DNA from: Chloranthus sessilifolius
Taxonomy: Eukaryota > Streptophyta > Magnoliopsida > Chloranthales > Chloranthaceae
DNA length: 64,000 nucleotides
Assembly (NCBI GenBank): GCA_021018995.1
Contig: CM037598.1
Coordinates: 47,383,185 to 47,447,184, forward strand
Direction: 5' to 3'
Part shown: positions 1 to 9,690 of the stretch, piece by piece
How the letters are laid out: each line of letters begins with the position of its first letter
How positions within the stretch are numbered: position 1 is the first letter of the stretch
The notes under the pieces: generated by a model
Told to the model about the DNA's origin: nothing
Seen by the model: the letters and a program-made list of their open reading frames with translations, nothing else
Database searches by the model: none
Made by a program: the position numbers and the translations under genes

Positions 1-94
1 TTGGTAATTCCGATTTTTCTCTCCATGCCACTTCATGTGCTAGCATGGTCAATTTTTCGATGAAGAAGAACTTGGTACTTTGTCCGATCAGTAT

Positions 95-598
95 CTATAT
101 GACTGAGGCTAGTGTGGTGAGGGAGTCTGTCAGCTTGTTCTCTAATCTTAGGATATCCGTAAAGGAGATCCTCTCGAACTTCTTTATCACGAACTGAGTT
201 GTTTCAAAGTATGCCATCAGTCGTCTATCTTTGGTCTTCTTCTCTCCAATGACTTGTGATATCACCAGCTTGGAGTCACCGATTATCTTCAACTGTTTAA
301 CACCTACTTGGAGTGCTGCTCGTAATCCGATAATGAAGGTTTCAAATTCTGCGACATTGTTGGTGACTGGGAAATCAAGTTGAAAGGCTTTTGATATAAC
401 AATTCCTTCCAAGCTTAGTAGGCCTATTCTGATGCCTTTCCCTTTGTGATTGAGAACTTCGTAGATGTATAAGGTCCATGTGGTCTTGTCGGGCTCTTCG
501 TTGTGTACTTCAGAGGGTCCATGTGTGATAGGACCATTATCATGTGAGCTCCAAAGTAGTGACGTAGTTTCATTGAAGCCTACAGTAGTGTCAAGCAA
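95..598 (-). pseudogene. Second (archaeal-type) RNase H of Tat pol
   Basis: A 167-residue open stretch that fits the extra RNase H found after the normal RNase H in Tat polyproteins. Visible family signs are the opening beta-strand region WTLYIYEVLNHKGKG, the helix VTNNVAEFETFIIGL, where the acidic residue after NNVA is the usual catalytic Glu, the segment KIIGDSKLVISQV holding the catalytic Asp of the GDS motif, and a terminal LTDSLTTLAS matching the usual DALATLAS with its closing Asp. The first catalytic Asp (normally Y-V-D-G) reads Y-I-Y-E here, so activity is unlikely. The N-terminal Met is only the first in-frame Met, not a biological start. Confidence 0.8.
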
Positions 599-900
599 GT
601 CTTCTCCATTGTAGTGTATTTTTACTCGTACTCGACCATCGTCCTGCTGAGATAGTAGATGGCCTTCTCCTTCTTTCCGTCTTTGTCGTGCTAGCCCAGG
701 ATAATCCCTATTGCATTCTCATTGGCTGAGACATAGAGGGTTAAGGGTCTTTCAGGAACTGGTGATGATAGTATTGGAGGGTTAAGGAGGTACTTCTTGA
801 TATTATTGAAGGCTTGCTAACACTGGTCATCCCATATGTACTCAGCGCCTCCTTTAAGTAGTCTATAATAAGGGTCACATCGGTCTGAGTGCTGAGAGAT
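599..900 (-). pseudogene. First RNase H domain remnant of Tat pol
   Basis: Reading the minus strand through stops gives a typical gypsy RNase H entry: a leucine/proline-rich lead (LLNPPILSSPVPERPL), then LYVSANENAIGIILG in place of the usual LY-hydrophobic-S/A-x-S-x-x-A motif, then KAIYYLSRTMVEYE. At least two in-frame stops occur (after ILG and after VEYE). The C-terminal half of this RNase H appears lost, because the second RNase H follows almost at once. Non-functional remnant. Confidence 0.75.
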
Positions 901-1745
901 AAACCTCATAATGAATTACAATCTTCCAATCAAACCTTGTAGTTCCTTGATGTTGTTGGGAGGTGCCATCTCGAGGATGGCTTTGAAAATGACTTGACTT
1001 TGATTCCCCACTTGTTGACTATGAATCCTAGTAGTCTTTCGGAGGTTACTCTGAACACACATTTCTTCCGGTTCATTTTCAATTGATACTTTTTTTATCA
1101 TTGTAGTATGAGTCAGAGGGCTTCGACATGTCCTGCTCGCATTTAAGACTTCACCAGTATGTCGTCGATGTAGACTTCCTCACACTTGTGCATTATGTCA
1201 TGAAAGATAGTCATCATAGTGCGTTGGTAGGTGGCTCTTGTGTTCTTGAGCTCGAAAGGCATGATGACATAGTAGTAGGTTCCCCATGGCGTAGTGAAGG
1301 GTCTTCTGTTGGTCTGATTCTACTAATCTAATCTGATTGTATCCAGAGAAACCATCCACGAAGGATAGCATCTCATGTCCGGTAGTGTTATCAACCAGAG
1401 TGTCGATGTGTGGGAGTTGGAAGTCATCTTTTGGGCATGCCTGGTTGAGATTTCGGAAGTCGATACACACCCGTACTCTGCCATCTTTCTTGGCGACATG
1501 TACTATAATAGCGACCCACTTTAGATAGAGAACAACTCAAATAAATTTCTCCTTCTATAGCTTATCGACTTCCTCTTTGACTTGTAGCGCTATCTGTGGG
1601 TGCATTCTCCCGAGTTTCTGCTTAATAGGTTTCGCATCAGGTTTCAAGACCAGTAGATGTTCTACTAAGCTTGGGTATAGACCAGGCATGTCTTTGTAGG
1701 ACCATGCAAAAGAGCTGAGGTGGTCTTGAAGGACTTGGATAATCT
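901..1745 (-). pseudogene. Reverse transcriptase remnant of Tat pol
   Basis: Minus-strand RT in several frames. In order: FAWSYKDMPGL at about 1715, the Tat pre-RT hallmark; KPIKQKLGRM at about 1645; KKDGRVRVCIDFRNLNQ at about 1450-1485, the RT fingers; LPHIDTLVD and FVDGFSGYNQI at about 1345-1400, palm motif A with its Asp; the catalytic YIDD at about 1153-1170 in a frame lying between the two open stretches; and KELQGLIGRL in the thumb at about 920. The catalytic dyad survives, but several frameshifts and stops separate the motifs, so no intact enzyme could be made. Confidence 0.85.
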
Positions 1746-2250
1746 ATTATTGTTCCTTAGTGCTAAGCATTACACTGATCAGTAGCTTCTTAGGCTTATC
1801 CTCAGTGCCAAAGTTGATTTCTTTTGTGAGCTCCATGGTGGCTTGAGTCTGCTCGTCGAAGCGTTTGATGACCCGTTGGAAGTCCTGTGTCCCCTTAGCG
1901 CTTGTCCTTCTGCATCGTTTGTAAGCTCATAAACTATAAAATCACTACATTGGGGGGTTAGTTTTGTGAGAGGTAACCCTTCATCGATGCAATTGATAAT
2001 TGCGACGTCCTTAGTGAGGTGTAGGTCGAGGCTATTCATTCTTCTCTCGAAATCATAAAGTGTCTCTTCAGGTATGATGACTGGCTTGTTATCACGTCGA
2101 GATGCCTTACGCTTTCATGAGGGGAGAGTAGTAGGGCTGTGTTGAGCGGGCACGAGGTGCGGTTGGTAGGATGTCGGATTGATTGTCGTCTGATTGGTAG
2201 CCTAATCCCGTATGCTTGTGAACTTTCTTCAGAATGACCAGTCCTAAGAT
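1746..2250 (-). pseudogene. Protease-RT linker of Tat pol, decayed
   Basis: The minus strand upstream of the RT motifs gives fragments such as VHKHTGLGYQ and a 86-residue open stretch at 1779-2039. These sit where Tat elements carry the spacer between protease and RT; GLGY-type repeats are usual there. I find no protease DTG/DSG triad, so the protease itself is either lost or unrecognisable. Several stops lie between about 2040 and 2130. Assignment rests mainly on position. Confidence 0.5.
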
Positions 2251-2358
2251 ATGACAGAGTAACATTTGAGATTAGAGATTTTAGTGGGTTTTAGGGGTTT
2301 TTAATCTTGGAATGTTAATTTTAAAAATGAAAAGACTAAAATGCCTTTGATTATTTTT
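2251..2358. other. Short unassigned junction
   Basis: AT-rich sequence between the minus-strand Tat fragment and the MITE. No coding or repeat signal that I can defend. It may be the host sequence in which the MITE landed. Confidence 0.3.
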
Positions 2359-2620
2359 GTTTGGAACATAGTGACAAATTTCACTGAATTTCGGCGAAAT
2401 GGGGGTTAGAAGAAAATTTCGGGAAAATTTCGGTTTTCAGTATTTTTTTAAAATATTAAAAAAAAAAAATTAAAAAATTAAAAATATATATTTTTATATT
2501 TTTAATCCCCGAAACTTTTCCAAAATTTTTCCGAAAGGTATCGAAATTAATCCGAAATATACCGAAAGGACCCCCCACCGAAAAATTCCCGAAAAGGAAA
2601 TTTGTCACTATGATTTGGAA
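2359..2620. mobile_element. Foldback MITE with flanking target duplication
   Basis: A 246-bp palindromic element at 2367-2612. Its ends are a perfect 16-bp inverted repeat, CATAGTGACAAATTTC at 2367 and its complement ending at 2612. Inner arms continue the symmetry imperfectly with TTTCGG/CCGAAA words and runs of G (2400) and C (2571). The centre is very AT-rich (2440-2510). It is flanked by GTTTGGAA (2359-2366) and ATTTGGAA (2613-2620), an 8-bp duplication with one mismatch, which would suit a hAT-type element; a 7-bp exact duplication is the alternative reading. No coding capacity. Confidence 0.75.
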
Positions 2621-2949
2621 GTAAATTCTGATGATATTTATAGGCAATTTTGAAAATAAATGCAAATTTCTCTTTGAAAATAAATGCAAATTTTGGCCAC
2701 TGATCTCCCAAGTTCCAACTAATGCTTCTCCCATTATATAGAGTAAGGATGATTTGTCCTAGAATTAATAGTAACACCTAATGAGTTGCTTCAAGTTTCC
2801 ACGTAATATTGTGTGGGAAATCTCCTCTCATTGTGTGATTTTGGAGGGGCAATGTCGGAAACGGGAAAGACATCTATTGAAAAAAGTGGGGAGATTTGAG
2901 CAAACCAAAAGAAGTGGGAGGTTTGGGTTTTAAGCATGTCGATGCTTTT
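2621..2949. other. Unassigned non-coding DNA
   Basis: No convincing ORF and no match to the other elements in the window. It may be the more divergent part of the AthA 3' interior or older sequence invaded by the MITE. Confidence 0.3.
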
Positions 2950-3573
2950 AAGCCAAACAAGGGTGAAGAGAGTTAGAAGATTTCAAGAACTAAAGCACTG
3001 CCTATGCTCATGCTTGCAGTCCTATTTGAGGGCTGTAACTGCTCTGGAGCTATGTGAAATGATACACCTTTGAAATTATTTGTGAGAGTATGCCTGTGAG
3101 ATAATTGGGTTTGAAATTGGACTATTTAGGCATTGTTTGAACATGATTCTTAAATTAATGATGAAGTACATACTGTTTTGCACATAGCCTTCCCTTAGTG
3201 ATTTTAGATTCAGTATGTTGAGTTTGAAAAAGGATTTAGGTATTAAATTTGTTTACATTTACTATTTTGAAACTTCTAAAGTCAAAAGAGTAAGGTATGC
3301 AATGAAGCTGAATTTGTTGGGACCTAACTTGTAACTATTTGCACTTGGTTTAATCATGTTCCTATGAAAGTTTGTGGGTACCTTCACTGAAAACCCTCAG
3401 GAGACTTCACTCCTCCACTAGGGATAACCTAGGGGGTGTGTTAATCAAAAGTCAAAAGGCTTGATGAATATGCAAAATGCATCTGTGCTCCCTACAAAAG
3501 TGGTATTTTCTGTTTTCAATATTTGTTTTTAATTTCTCCTTTACTCAGGGACTAGCAAAGCTTAGGGGGGGTG
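2950..3573 (+). mobile_element. AthA 3' non-coding interior and polypurine tract
   Basis: This stretch is the plus-strand counterpart of blocks next to the 3' LTRs of Ath1 (reverse complement of 21692-22230) and Ath2 (reverse complement of 26679-27240). Shared landmarks include GCCTATGCTCATGCTTG at about 3000, the phrase around 3375-3415 ending GGAGACTTCACTCCTCCACT, and GGGACTAGCAAAGCTTAG at about 3548. It ends in a purine run AGGGGGGGTG at 3564-3573, the polypurine tract that abuts the LTR. No ORF is conserved in it, so conservation at nucleotide level suggests a structural or RNA role. Confidence 0.8.
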
Positions 3574-3949
3574 TGTTAATCAGTGAAAAATACTATTTTT
3601 CGCCTCCTAACCTGACCTTTGATGAACCTTTGAGGTGACTAATAATGTGTCTTGAGTGTGTTTTGTAGTTAAGCAATAAATTACTGTCATAGTGCAGACA
3701 TCCAGCTAAAAATGCCAAAGAAGAGACCTGCTGCCTCAACATGTGCTCAAGCAGCCCAAAAGGCCAGCCATCAAGCAATTCACAGAGCCTCAGAGGTCTA
3801 TGGGAATGGCATGTGTCCAACTGGGCACATATGGGAGCAAGAGCAGCTGCATTAGATGAAGATTGAACCACTCAAAAGGCTACTAAGTGTCAGATAGTTG
3901 AACAACAGTAACCCCAAGCTATGTGCCAGCTATGGAAGCAAAGAACAGG

Positions 3950-4610
3950 ACATGTTGAGAGGTTAATTCAACCTATCGACAAGTCTGTGTGCTTGAATAT
4001 GAAGATATTGAGAGGTTCCCAGAACCTGTCGAAGAGTTGAAACTGAATGAAGTAACTTGTCGAGAGGGCTTGAAGTTGAATTATAACCCATCGACAGGTT
4101 CTGATGAAGGAAAATGAATATGTCGAGAGGTTGACAGAACCTGTCGAAGGGTTGGAGCAGAGAAAGAGCAACTTGTCGAGAAGTGTAGAACAATATGTCG
4201 AGAGGTCTCCTGATGCAGGGTTTCTCGTGAGGTTCAGAATGCTGGAATTGAACCTGTCGAGAGGTTTCCCTGAACCTATAGAACAGTCAAAGTGAACCTC
4301 TCGAAGACTTACCTGAAGATGCATTCATTTTTGCGAGGATGCATTCATCCTGTCGAGAAGTGCTTCAACCTGTCGAACAGAGGGAAACAACCTGTCGAAG
4401 ACTCACCTAGAGCTGGATTGAACCTTGCGAGGCTGAATCATCCTGTCGAGAGGATGGCTGAAGCTAGTGTAGCATTTACACATTGAATCCATCCTATCGA
4501 GCAGTAAAAAGATCCTATCAAAGGCTACATCCAACCTATCTAATGGAGCTCTAATGAGACTCAGAACTTGTCGAGAGGTTCTCTGAACCTCTCGAGGCAT
4601 GAATTGGGAA
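3950..4610. repeat. Array of TCGA-centred words in AthA U3
   Basis: About 17 irregularly spaced copies of a word centred on TCGA, most often CTGTCGAGAGGTT or CTGTCGAAG, separated by roughly 20-60 nt of unrelated sequence. It is not a conventional tandem repeat because the spacers do not align. It lies between the LTR start and the TATA box, i.e. in U3, where other LTRs in this window carry equivalent arrays built from different CG words. Confidence 0.8.
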
Positions 4611-4874
4611 CTTCTCAATTCTAGCTGAGAATGCATTTCATTCCAGTGCTCTGTGCACATATCCCGAGGCATGTTAACAACCCTTAGGGGTATTTTTAGA
4701 TTACAAATGGGGACGAATGGGAACTCTCTAACCACCTCACATAGACTTGTCCAATTCAAACCAATTGGAGGGTGTTTCTAGAAGCAAAATCAACCACATC
4801 AGTAGCTCAGAATAACAAAATTATTCCCTTGAGATCTGGTTGGCTGAAACAGATCTGAGGACAGAGGAGAAGAC

Positions 4875-4881
4875 TATAAAT
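4875..4881 (+). promoter_or_regulatory. TATA box of AthA LTR
   Basis: TATAAAT in the context ACTATAAATGG, about 1.3 kb into the LTR and downstream of the TCGA-word array. Pyrimidine-rich sequence at 4945-5000 follows, as expected for an LTR transcript leader. Inferred from sequence only. Confidence 0.6.
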
Positions 4882-5873
4882 GGAAGAGAAGTTTCACTGA
4901 AGAACAGTCCAGAAATTGAGAGAGCTTAGACCAAATTCGAAATTCCCTCTTCCCACCAAAATTTCCTCCCTCTTCCTTCTTCCCCATTCTCTCTTTAGTC
5001 CAACCATGGTTGGCCAAGCACTTTCAGTAGCTAGGGTGAGGTGAGAGCTGTAAATTGAGAGGGTCAGGGCTTTGTATGGGGATTAGATGTTGCACAAATT
5101 GCAGATCTGAGATCAATGTACTGTAAGTTTGGATTGAATCAATAATTTCTTGATTGTAAAGCTAATTTGGATCTATAGATCTATTGATTGCCACTTGATT
5201 TCCCTAGATTTGATATCCCTATGGATGCCTAAGCTTGTATCCTTTCATCCATAGCATCTGCAATAATCTAATCATTCTAATTAAAACCTTAAGATTGGAA
5301 GAAATCCCTGCGATGATCTATGGCCATTAAAGTGGATAGATCTTAGCCTTAAGATCAATCCAATTCTCTAGTTTAGATTGGATTCTTATACTTGGCATCT
5401 GAGCTTGTAGGCAAATGAAGGATTGTTGCAAATCAATCTCTTGCATTGCCTATGAACCAATCAATTTTTAGTGAAGACCAAAATCTCTCGCTGCTATTCT
5501 TCCCCTTTTGATTTTAAGTCCTTTTCTCCATCCCTTTAAATCTGTGTTTTACTCACCTCTGGATCATTTGCTTTTACATTTAATTTTCTATAGTTTTAGT
5601 AAAGTGACAATTCCTTAAACCTCTCCTCTTTCCTTTCTTGCTTTAGTTTAAATTAGGATAGAGTGCCTGATCTGTTATAGATCTGGAGATTTACCACATT
5701 TTGAAGTACATTTCCCTGTGGACATACCCCTACTTACCCCTTCTAAAGATAATAGCCCTGGTTCTTGCAGGCCTGATTGCTTGCCTTGGTCCCATTTGTT
5801 TGTGATTTGTCGATTAATTTGCTGATTTTAACCTCTTAATAATTACAAGGTAGGTAGCACAATAGTTTTAACA

Positions 5874-6630
5874 TTTGAGGACGTAGTCTCAGACAAATCT
5901 GGGATCAATATGATGGAAGCTGACTCCAATGAGTCATATCAGTCAGCACCCTTCATACAAACACGTAAAGGAGCGACCCCTCAGATACCCAATTGGGCAT
6001 CTATGCTCCAAACTCTGGAAGCGGGGAGTGGCCTAAAATTTGGAACTCGTTCCCTAAAAAAAGCAACCTGTAAAAAGTGAGATAAGCCCTTGGCAGGCAA
6101 TACCTTGTATATACACAGACTCGTGCTGCCAAGAATCCGTCTCCGAAGAAAATAAAATTTTCAAAAACATTGAAAAAATATATAATCCCAAAATATTGTC
6201 ATTTAAAATTCCAAATGAAATCCCACAAAAAGATGCCTTAATCGAAATGTCTGTCCCATGTAAAATCGACCCCTTCCTTATAGAAATACAAGAAGAGATT
6301 GGAGTTACGCGTCTGGATGAGGATATCCCTTTGGAGGAGCTCCCCAATGAGCTCCTTGACCGGTTTGCCGACTTTGAGCATGGCCCTACCCCCATTATCG
6401 AAGAAACAGAAGATATCAATCTAGGGAATGAAGAGATTCCCCAAATTACCAAAATCAGAACGTCACTGTCTCCTGAAGAAAGAAAAAGCATGATCAATTT
6501 TCTTCAGCCATACCAAGACATTTTTGCCTGGTCCTATGAGGACATACCCGACTTGGATACCGATTTGGTCAAGCATGAGTTGCCGCTCTACCCTGATATG
6601 AAGCCGGTCAAGCAGAAGCTGAGGCGTCTC
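5874..6630 (+). pseudogene. TatR pre-RT linker of pol
   Basis: An open stretch from about 6196 to 6633 reads as the linker before a Tat RT. Family marks are INLGNEEIPQITKI with the usual INLGT-type spacing, the LSPEERKSMINFL segment, DIFAWSYEDIPDLD (the FAWSY hallmark) and KPVKQKLRRL at the end, after which a stop interrupts. Upstream, 5990-6060 keeps short matches only. The protease is not recognisable. The start Met is just the first available. Confidence 0.75.
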
Positions 6631-7320
6631 TAACCTGAGTAGATGTTGAAAGTCAAGGATGAGGTCATTAAGTAGTATGATGCGGGATTCCTCATGATAT
6701 CTAAGTACACATAGTGGCTAGCCAATATTATGCCTGTGTCGAAGAAGGATGGAAAGGTCCGCATGTGTATCGATTTCTGCAATTTGAACAAGGCAAGCCC
6801 AAAAGACGATTTCCCATTACCGCACATCGACATCTTGGTCAATAATACTGCTAAGCACGGGATGCTTTCTTTTATGGATGGATTCCTTGAATACAACCAG
6901 ATAAAGATGGCAGAGCCAGATCAAGAGAATACGGCATTCATCACTCTGTGGGGAACCTTTTGCTATAGAGTCATGCAATTTGGGCTGAAGAATGCTGTGG
7001 CAACATACTAAAGAGCTATGACTGCGTTATTTCACGACATGATGCATCGAGAAATTGAAGTGTGTGTCGATGACATGATAGCCAAGTCACCAGAGCGAAG
7101 CGATCACTTGGTAAACCTCCAGAAGCTATTTGAGAGACTGAGAAAGTATAGGTTACGTCTGAATCCACATAAATGCGCATTTGGCACTGTCCGAAAAATT
7201 ATTAGGATTCATCATCAGCAGGAGAGGGATCGAGGTCGACCTGATCAAGGTGAAAGCTATCGCAGAAATGTCGCTACCATCTACAAAGAAAGAAGTTAAA
7301 GGGTTCTTGGGAAGGATACA
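6631..7320 (+). pseudogene. TatR reverse transcriptase
   Basis: Gypsy RT with all main motifs in order: PVSKKDGKVRMCIDFCNLNK (6733-6790), FPLPHIDILV, SFMDGFLEYNQIKMA (palm A Asp), FCYRVMQFGLKNA, and the catalytic site CVDDMIAKS at about 7060-7085 (family usual YVDDM; Tyr is replaced by Cys, the Asp pair is kept). RLRLNPHKCAFG follows. In-frame stops occur near 6634, 6643, 6676, 6711 and 7010, and a frameshift after about 7190 destroys the thumb. Pseudogene; conversion of CAG or CGA codons to stops accounts for some of the damage. Confidence 0.88.
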
Positions 7321-7950
7321 GTATATCAGTTAGTTCATTGCATAGCTAACGCCTATCTGCACGCCAATTTTCAAGCTACTTCGAAAGAATTCACCCGTTG
7401 AATGGAGTGAGTATTGTCAGGCAGTATTTGATAAAATTAAAAGCTACCTCCTTAGCCCACCTGTGTTGGTACCGCCTGAGTCGAGGAGACCACTCCTAAT
7501 GTATCTCTCCACGACGGAGGTCTAGATGGGATGTGTCTTAGGATAGCATGACGAGATGGGAAGAAGAGAGCAGGCCATCTACTATCTGAGCAAGAAGCTT
7601 ACTGACTACAAGACATGCTATTCTCATCTGCAGAAAACATGCCTGGCTCTTGTATGGGCCACTCAGAGGCTCCACCATTACTTGCTATCCCAAGCCGTTC
7701 TACTCCTAGCCCGAATGGACCCGTTGAAGTACTTATTTGAGAAGTCGGCTCTTACTGGACGAACTACACATTGGCAGGTTTTATTGTCTGAGTTTGACAT
7801 CACCTACATTACTCAGAAATTGATCAAGGGGCAAGCACTCGCTGATCATCTTGTCGACAATCCTTTACCAGATTATGAGCCTTTGAGAACCAAATTCCCT
7901 GATGAGGACATCTTGCTCATGATTGAAGACAATACTGAAGAAGTAAGAGA
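7321..7950 (+). pseudogene. TatR RNase H
   Basis: The normal gypsy RNase H follows RT. REQAIYYLSKKLTDYKTCYS and HLQKTCLALVWATQRLHHYL (about 7565-7690) mark its core, and FDITYITQKLIKGQALADHL (7792-7850) its C-terminus with the conserved ALADHL ending. The N-terminal strand (about 7480-7555) is disturbed by stops, including one just before the open stretch. It acts on the RNA strand of the replication hybrid in intact relatives; here it is broken. Confidence 0.82.
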
Positions 7951-8340
7951 ATCATGGGTAATGCAGTTCAATGGGGCTACAAATGCCAAGGGTCAGGGAG
8001 TGGGTGCCATATTATTTCACCGAACGGATCACATGTACCGGTTTCCATCAAGCTCAACTTCCCTTGCACAAATAACATGGCTGAGTATGAGACCTGCGCA
8101 GTCAGACTGCAAGTGGCTCTCGATCTGAATGTAACTCACCTCCGAGTATTCAGCGATTCACAGGTGATCATATGTCAGACGAATGGGGATTGGAAGATGA
8201 AAGATGAGGAACTGATCCCCTACCATGAGCACCTCGAGGATCTGATAGCTTGTTTCAAGGATGTGACATTCTCATATGTCCCACGAATAAGGAATCACTT
8301 CACTGATGCGCTGGCAACTTTGTCATTCATGATAGAAATA
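7951..8340 (+). pseudogene. TatR second (archaeal-type) RNase H
   Basis: Begins WVMQFNGATNAKGQGVGAIL (7953 on), where family members have a V-D-G catalytic motif; here the Asp reads Asn (FNGAT). A frameshift near 8040-8070 moves the rest to another frame: NNMAEYETCAVRLQVALDL (catalytic Glu kept), LRVFSDSQVI (catalytic Asp kept) and HFTDALATL (closing Asp kept). The extra domain is diagnostic of Tat. Loss of the first Asp and the frameshift argue against function. Confidence 0.85.
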
Positions 8341-9690
8341 TCGTATGGCGCTGAGATGAAGCTGATCATGATTAAACAAAGGAATGAGCTAGCCTTCTGC
8401 CTCCAGATTGAGGAACCCCCAAAGCTTGATGATAGCCCACCTTGGTCCTTAGATATCAAGAATTTCCTCGAGACTCTAACTTTCCCTGAGGGTACGTCCA
8501 AGACGGATCGAGGGACCATTCAACGTCTAGCAGCAGGTTATGTCATTTGTGGTGATTGCCTTTATAAATGCTCATACAACATCTTGTTCTGGTGCCTTAT
8601 AGAAAGTGAAGCGATCAATATCATGAAGGAGATTCACGAGAGAGTATGCGGTGCCCATGTCAGTAGTCACATGCTCGCTAAGAAAATTTTATGGCAGGGA
8701 TACTTTTGAACCACTATAGAATCGAATTGATGTAAACATGTTCAGAAATGCTACAAGTGTCAGGAATACTCCGCTCTAATACACACTCCTGCCATCGATC
8801 TACACTGCATGACCACTCCTTGGCCATTTGCTACTTGGGGCCTTGACGTCGTCGAAATGATTAACCCAAAAGCATCAAATGGACATCGGTTCATCCTCGT
8901 CGCCATCGAGTACTTTACTAAGTGGGTAGAAGTAGCGCCATATACCAACATCACAGCCGGTCACGTCGAGAAGTTTCTTGAGAACAATATTATGTGCCGA
9001 TTTGGAGTACCCAAAGATATCATCACGAACAATGGCACAAACTTTGCGAACATGCGCATCCAAGTCTTCTGTGAGCAATACAAGATTAAGCACCATCGCT
9101 CGTCCCCTTATCGGCCTCAAACTAACGGAGCCGTGGAAGCTGCAAATAAGATGGTCATTCGCATCCTCGAGAAGATGGTTGTCACTTACAGAGATTGGAG
9201 CGAAATGCTGTCATTTACTTTATGGGCCTATAGAACGGTGATCTGTACCTCTACAGGGGTAACAACATTCTCCCTTGTGTATGGAACCGAGGTCGTCCTA
9301 TCGGTAGAAGTTGAAGTATCCTCGCTCTAAATCCTCTTCGAATAGGGTCTACCAGAAGTAAAAAGACAGAGATCCCGCTTTGAGTAATTGTAGTTATTGG
9401 ACAAGAAAAGACTCCTCACCTTGTGTCATACTCAAATTTACCAGGGGTGAATTGCACGCTCTCACAATAAACGTGTCCACGGTCGAGATCTAAAGGTAGG
9501 AGACATTGTGCTGAAAAAGATCTTCCCATCCCTCCGCACCGATCCGAGAGGAAAGTTCAAGTTGAACTAGGAGGGACCTTACGTTGTCCAAGAGGTGCTG
9601 TCGGGATATGCCATCCGCCTCACCACCATGGACGGAGATCATTTTCCTGAGCCCATCAATGCTAGATACATCCGACGGTTCTACTCTTAG
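8341..9690 (+). pseudogene. TatR integrase
   Basis: The zinc-binding region is visible from about 8630 (EIHERVCGAHVSSHMLAKKI with two His, then KCYKCQ at about 8745-8762 giving the Cys pair), with one stop between. The catalytic core at 8809-9330 has WGLDVVEMI (first Asp), IITNNGTNF where the second Asp is replaced by Asn, and RPQTNGAVEAANK (Glu). The C-terminal GPY/F-type module follows with EGPYVVQEVLSGYAIRL and ends INARYIRRFYS before a stop at 9688-9690. Besides the Asp-to-Asn change there are frameshifts after 9330 and an in-frame stop near 9570. Catalytically dead. Confidence 0.88.

Larger units (their letters stand above)
1..2250 (-). mobile_element. Tat-clade Ty3/gypsy pol fragment, left-truncated
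   Basis: A decayed pol region read on the minus strand in the order pre-RT linker, reverse transcriptase, RNase H, second RNase H. That order with two RNase H domains is the known signature of plant Tat elements. Stops and frameshifts break every domain. The integrase would lie beyond position 1, outside the window. It is a different copy from the plus-strand Tat element at 5874, since both carry the same domains in opposite orientation. No LTR or PBS belonging to it is visible. Clade call is by motif, not phylogeny. Confidence 0.85.
3574..5873 (+). repeat. AthA 3' LTR (Athila-like)
   Basis: A 2.3-kb LTR running from TGTTAATCAG directly after the polypurine tract to TTTTAACA at 5873. It has a hairpin just inside its start (3583-3603), an array of TCGA-centred words (3950-4610), a TATA box (4875-4881) and the two R/U5 boxes shared with Ath1, Ath2 and the solo LTR (about 5313-5355 and 5745-5780). 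The flank TTTGA at 5874-5878 would be half of a target duplication, but its 5' LTR partner is not in the window. The element was probably inserted into TatR, whose pol-upstream sequence resumes at 5874. Confidence 0.75.

Noticed and set aside
3593-4759. Several open stretches across the AthA LTR.
   Set aside because: They run through the TCGA-word array on both strands and match nothing; LTR sequence, not genes.
2257-5880. TAACATTTGAG occurs at 2259-2269 and again at the AthA LTR end (5869-5879), as if AthA lay between two copies of one flank.
   Set aside because: An 11-bp match in this much AT-rich sequence can be chance, there is no LTR start at 2270, and the flanking bases do not extend the match.
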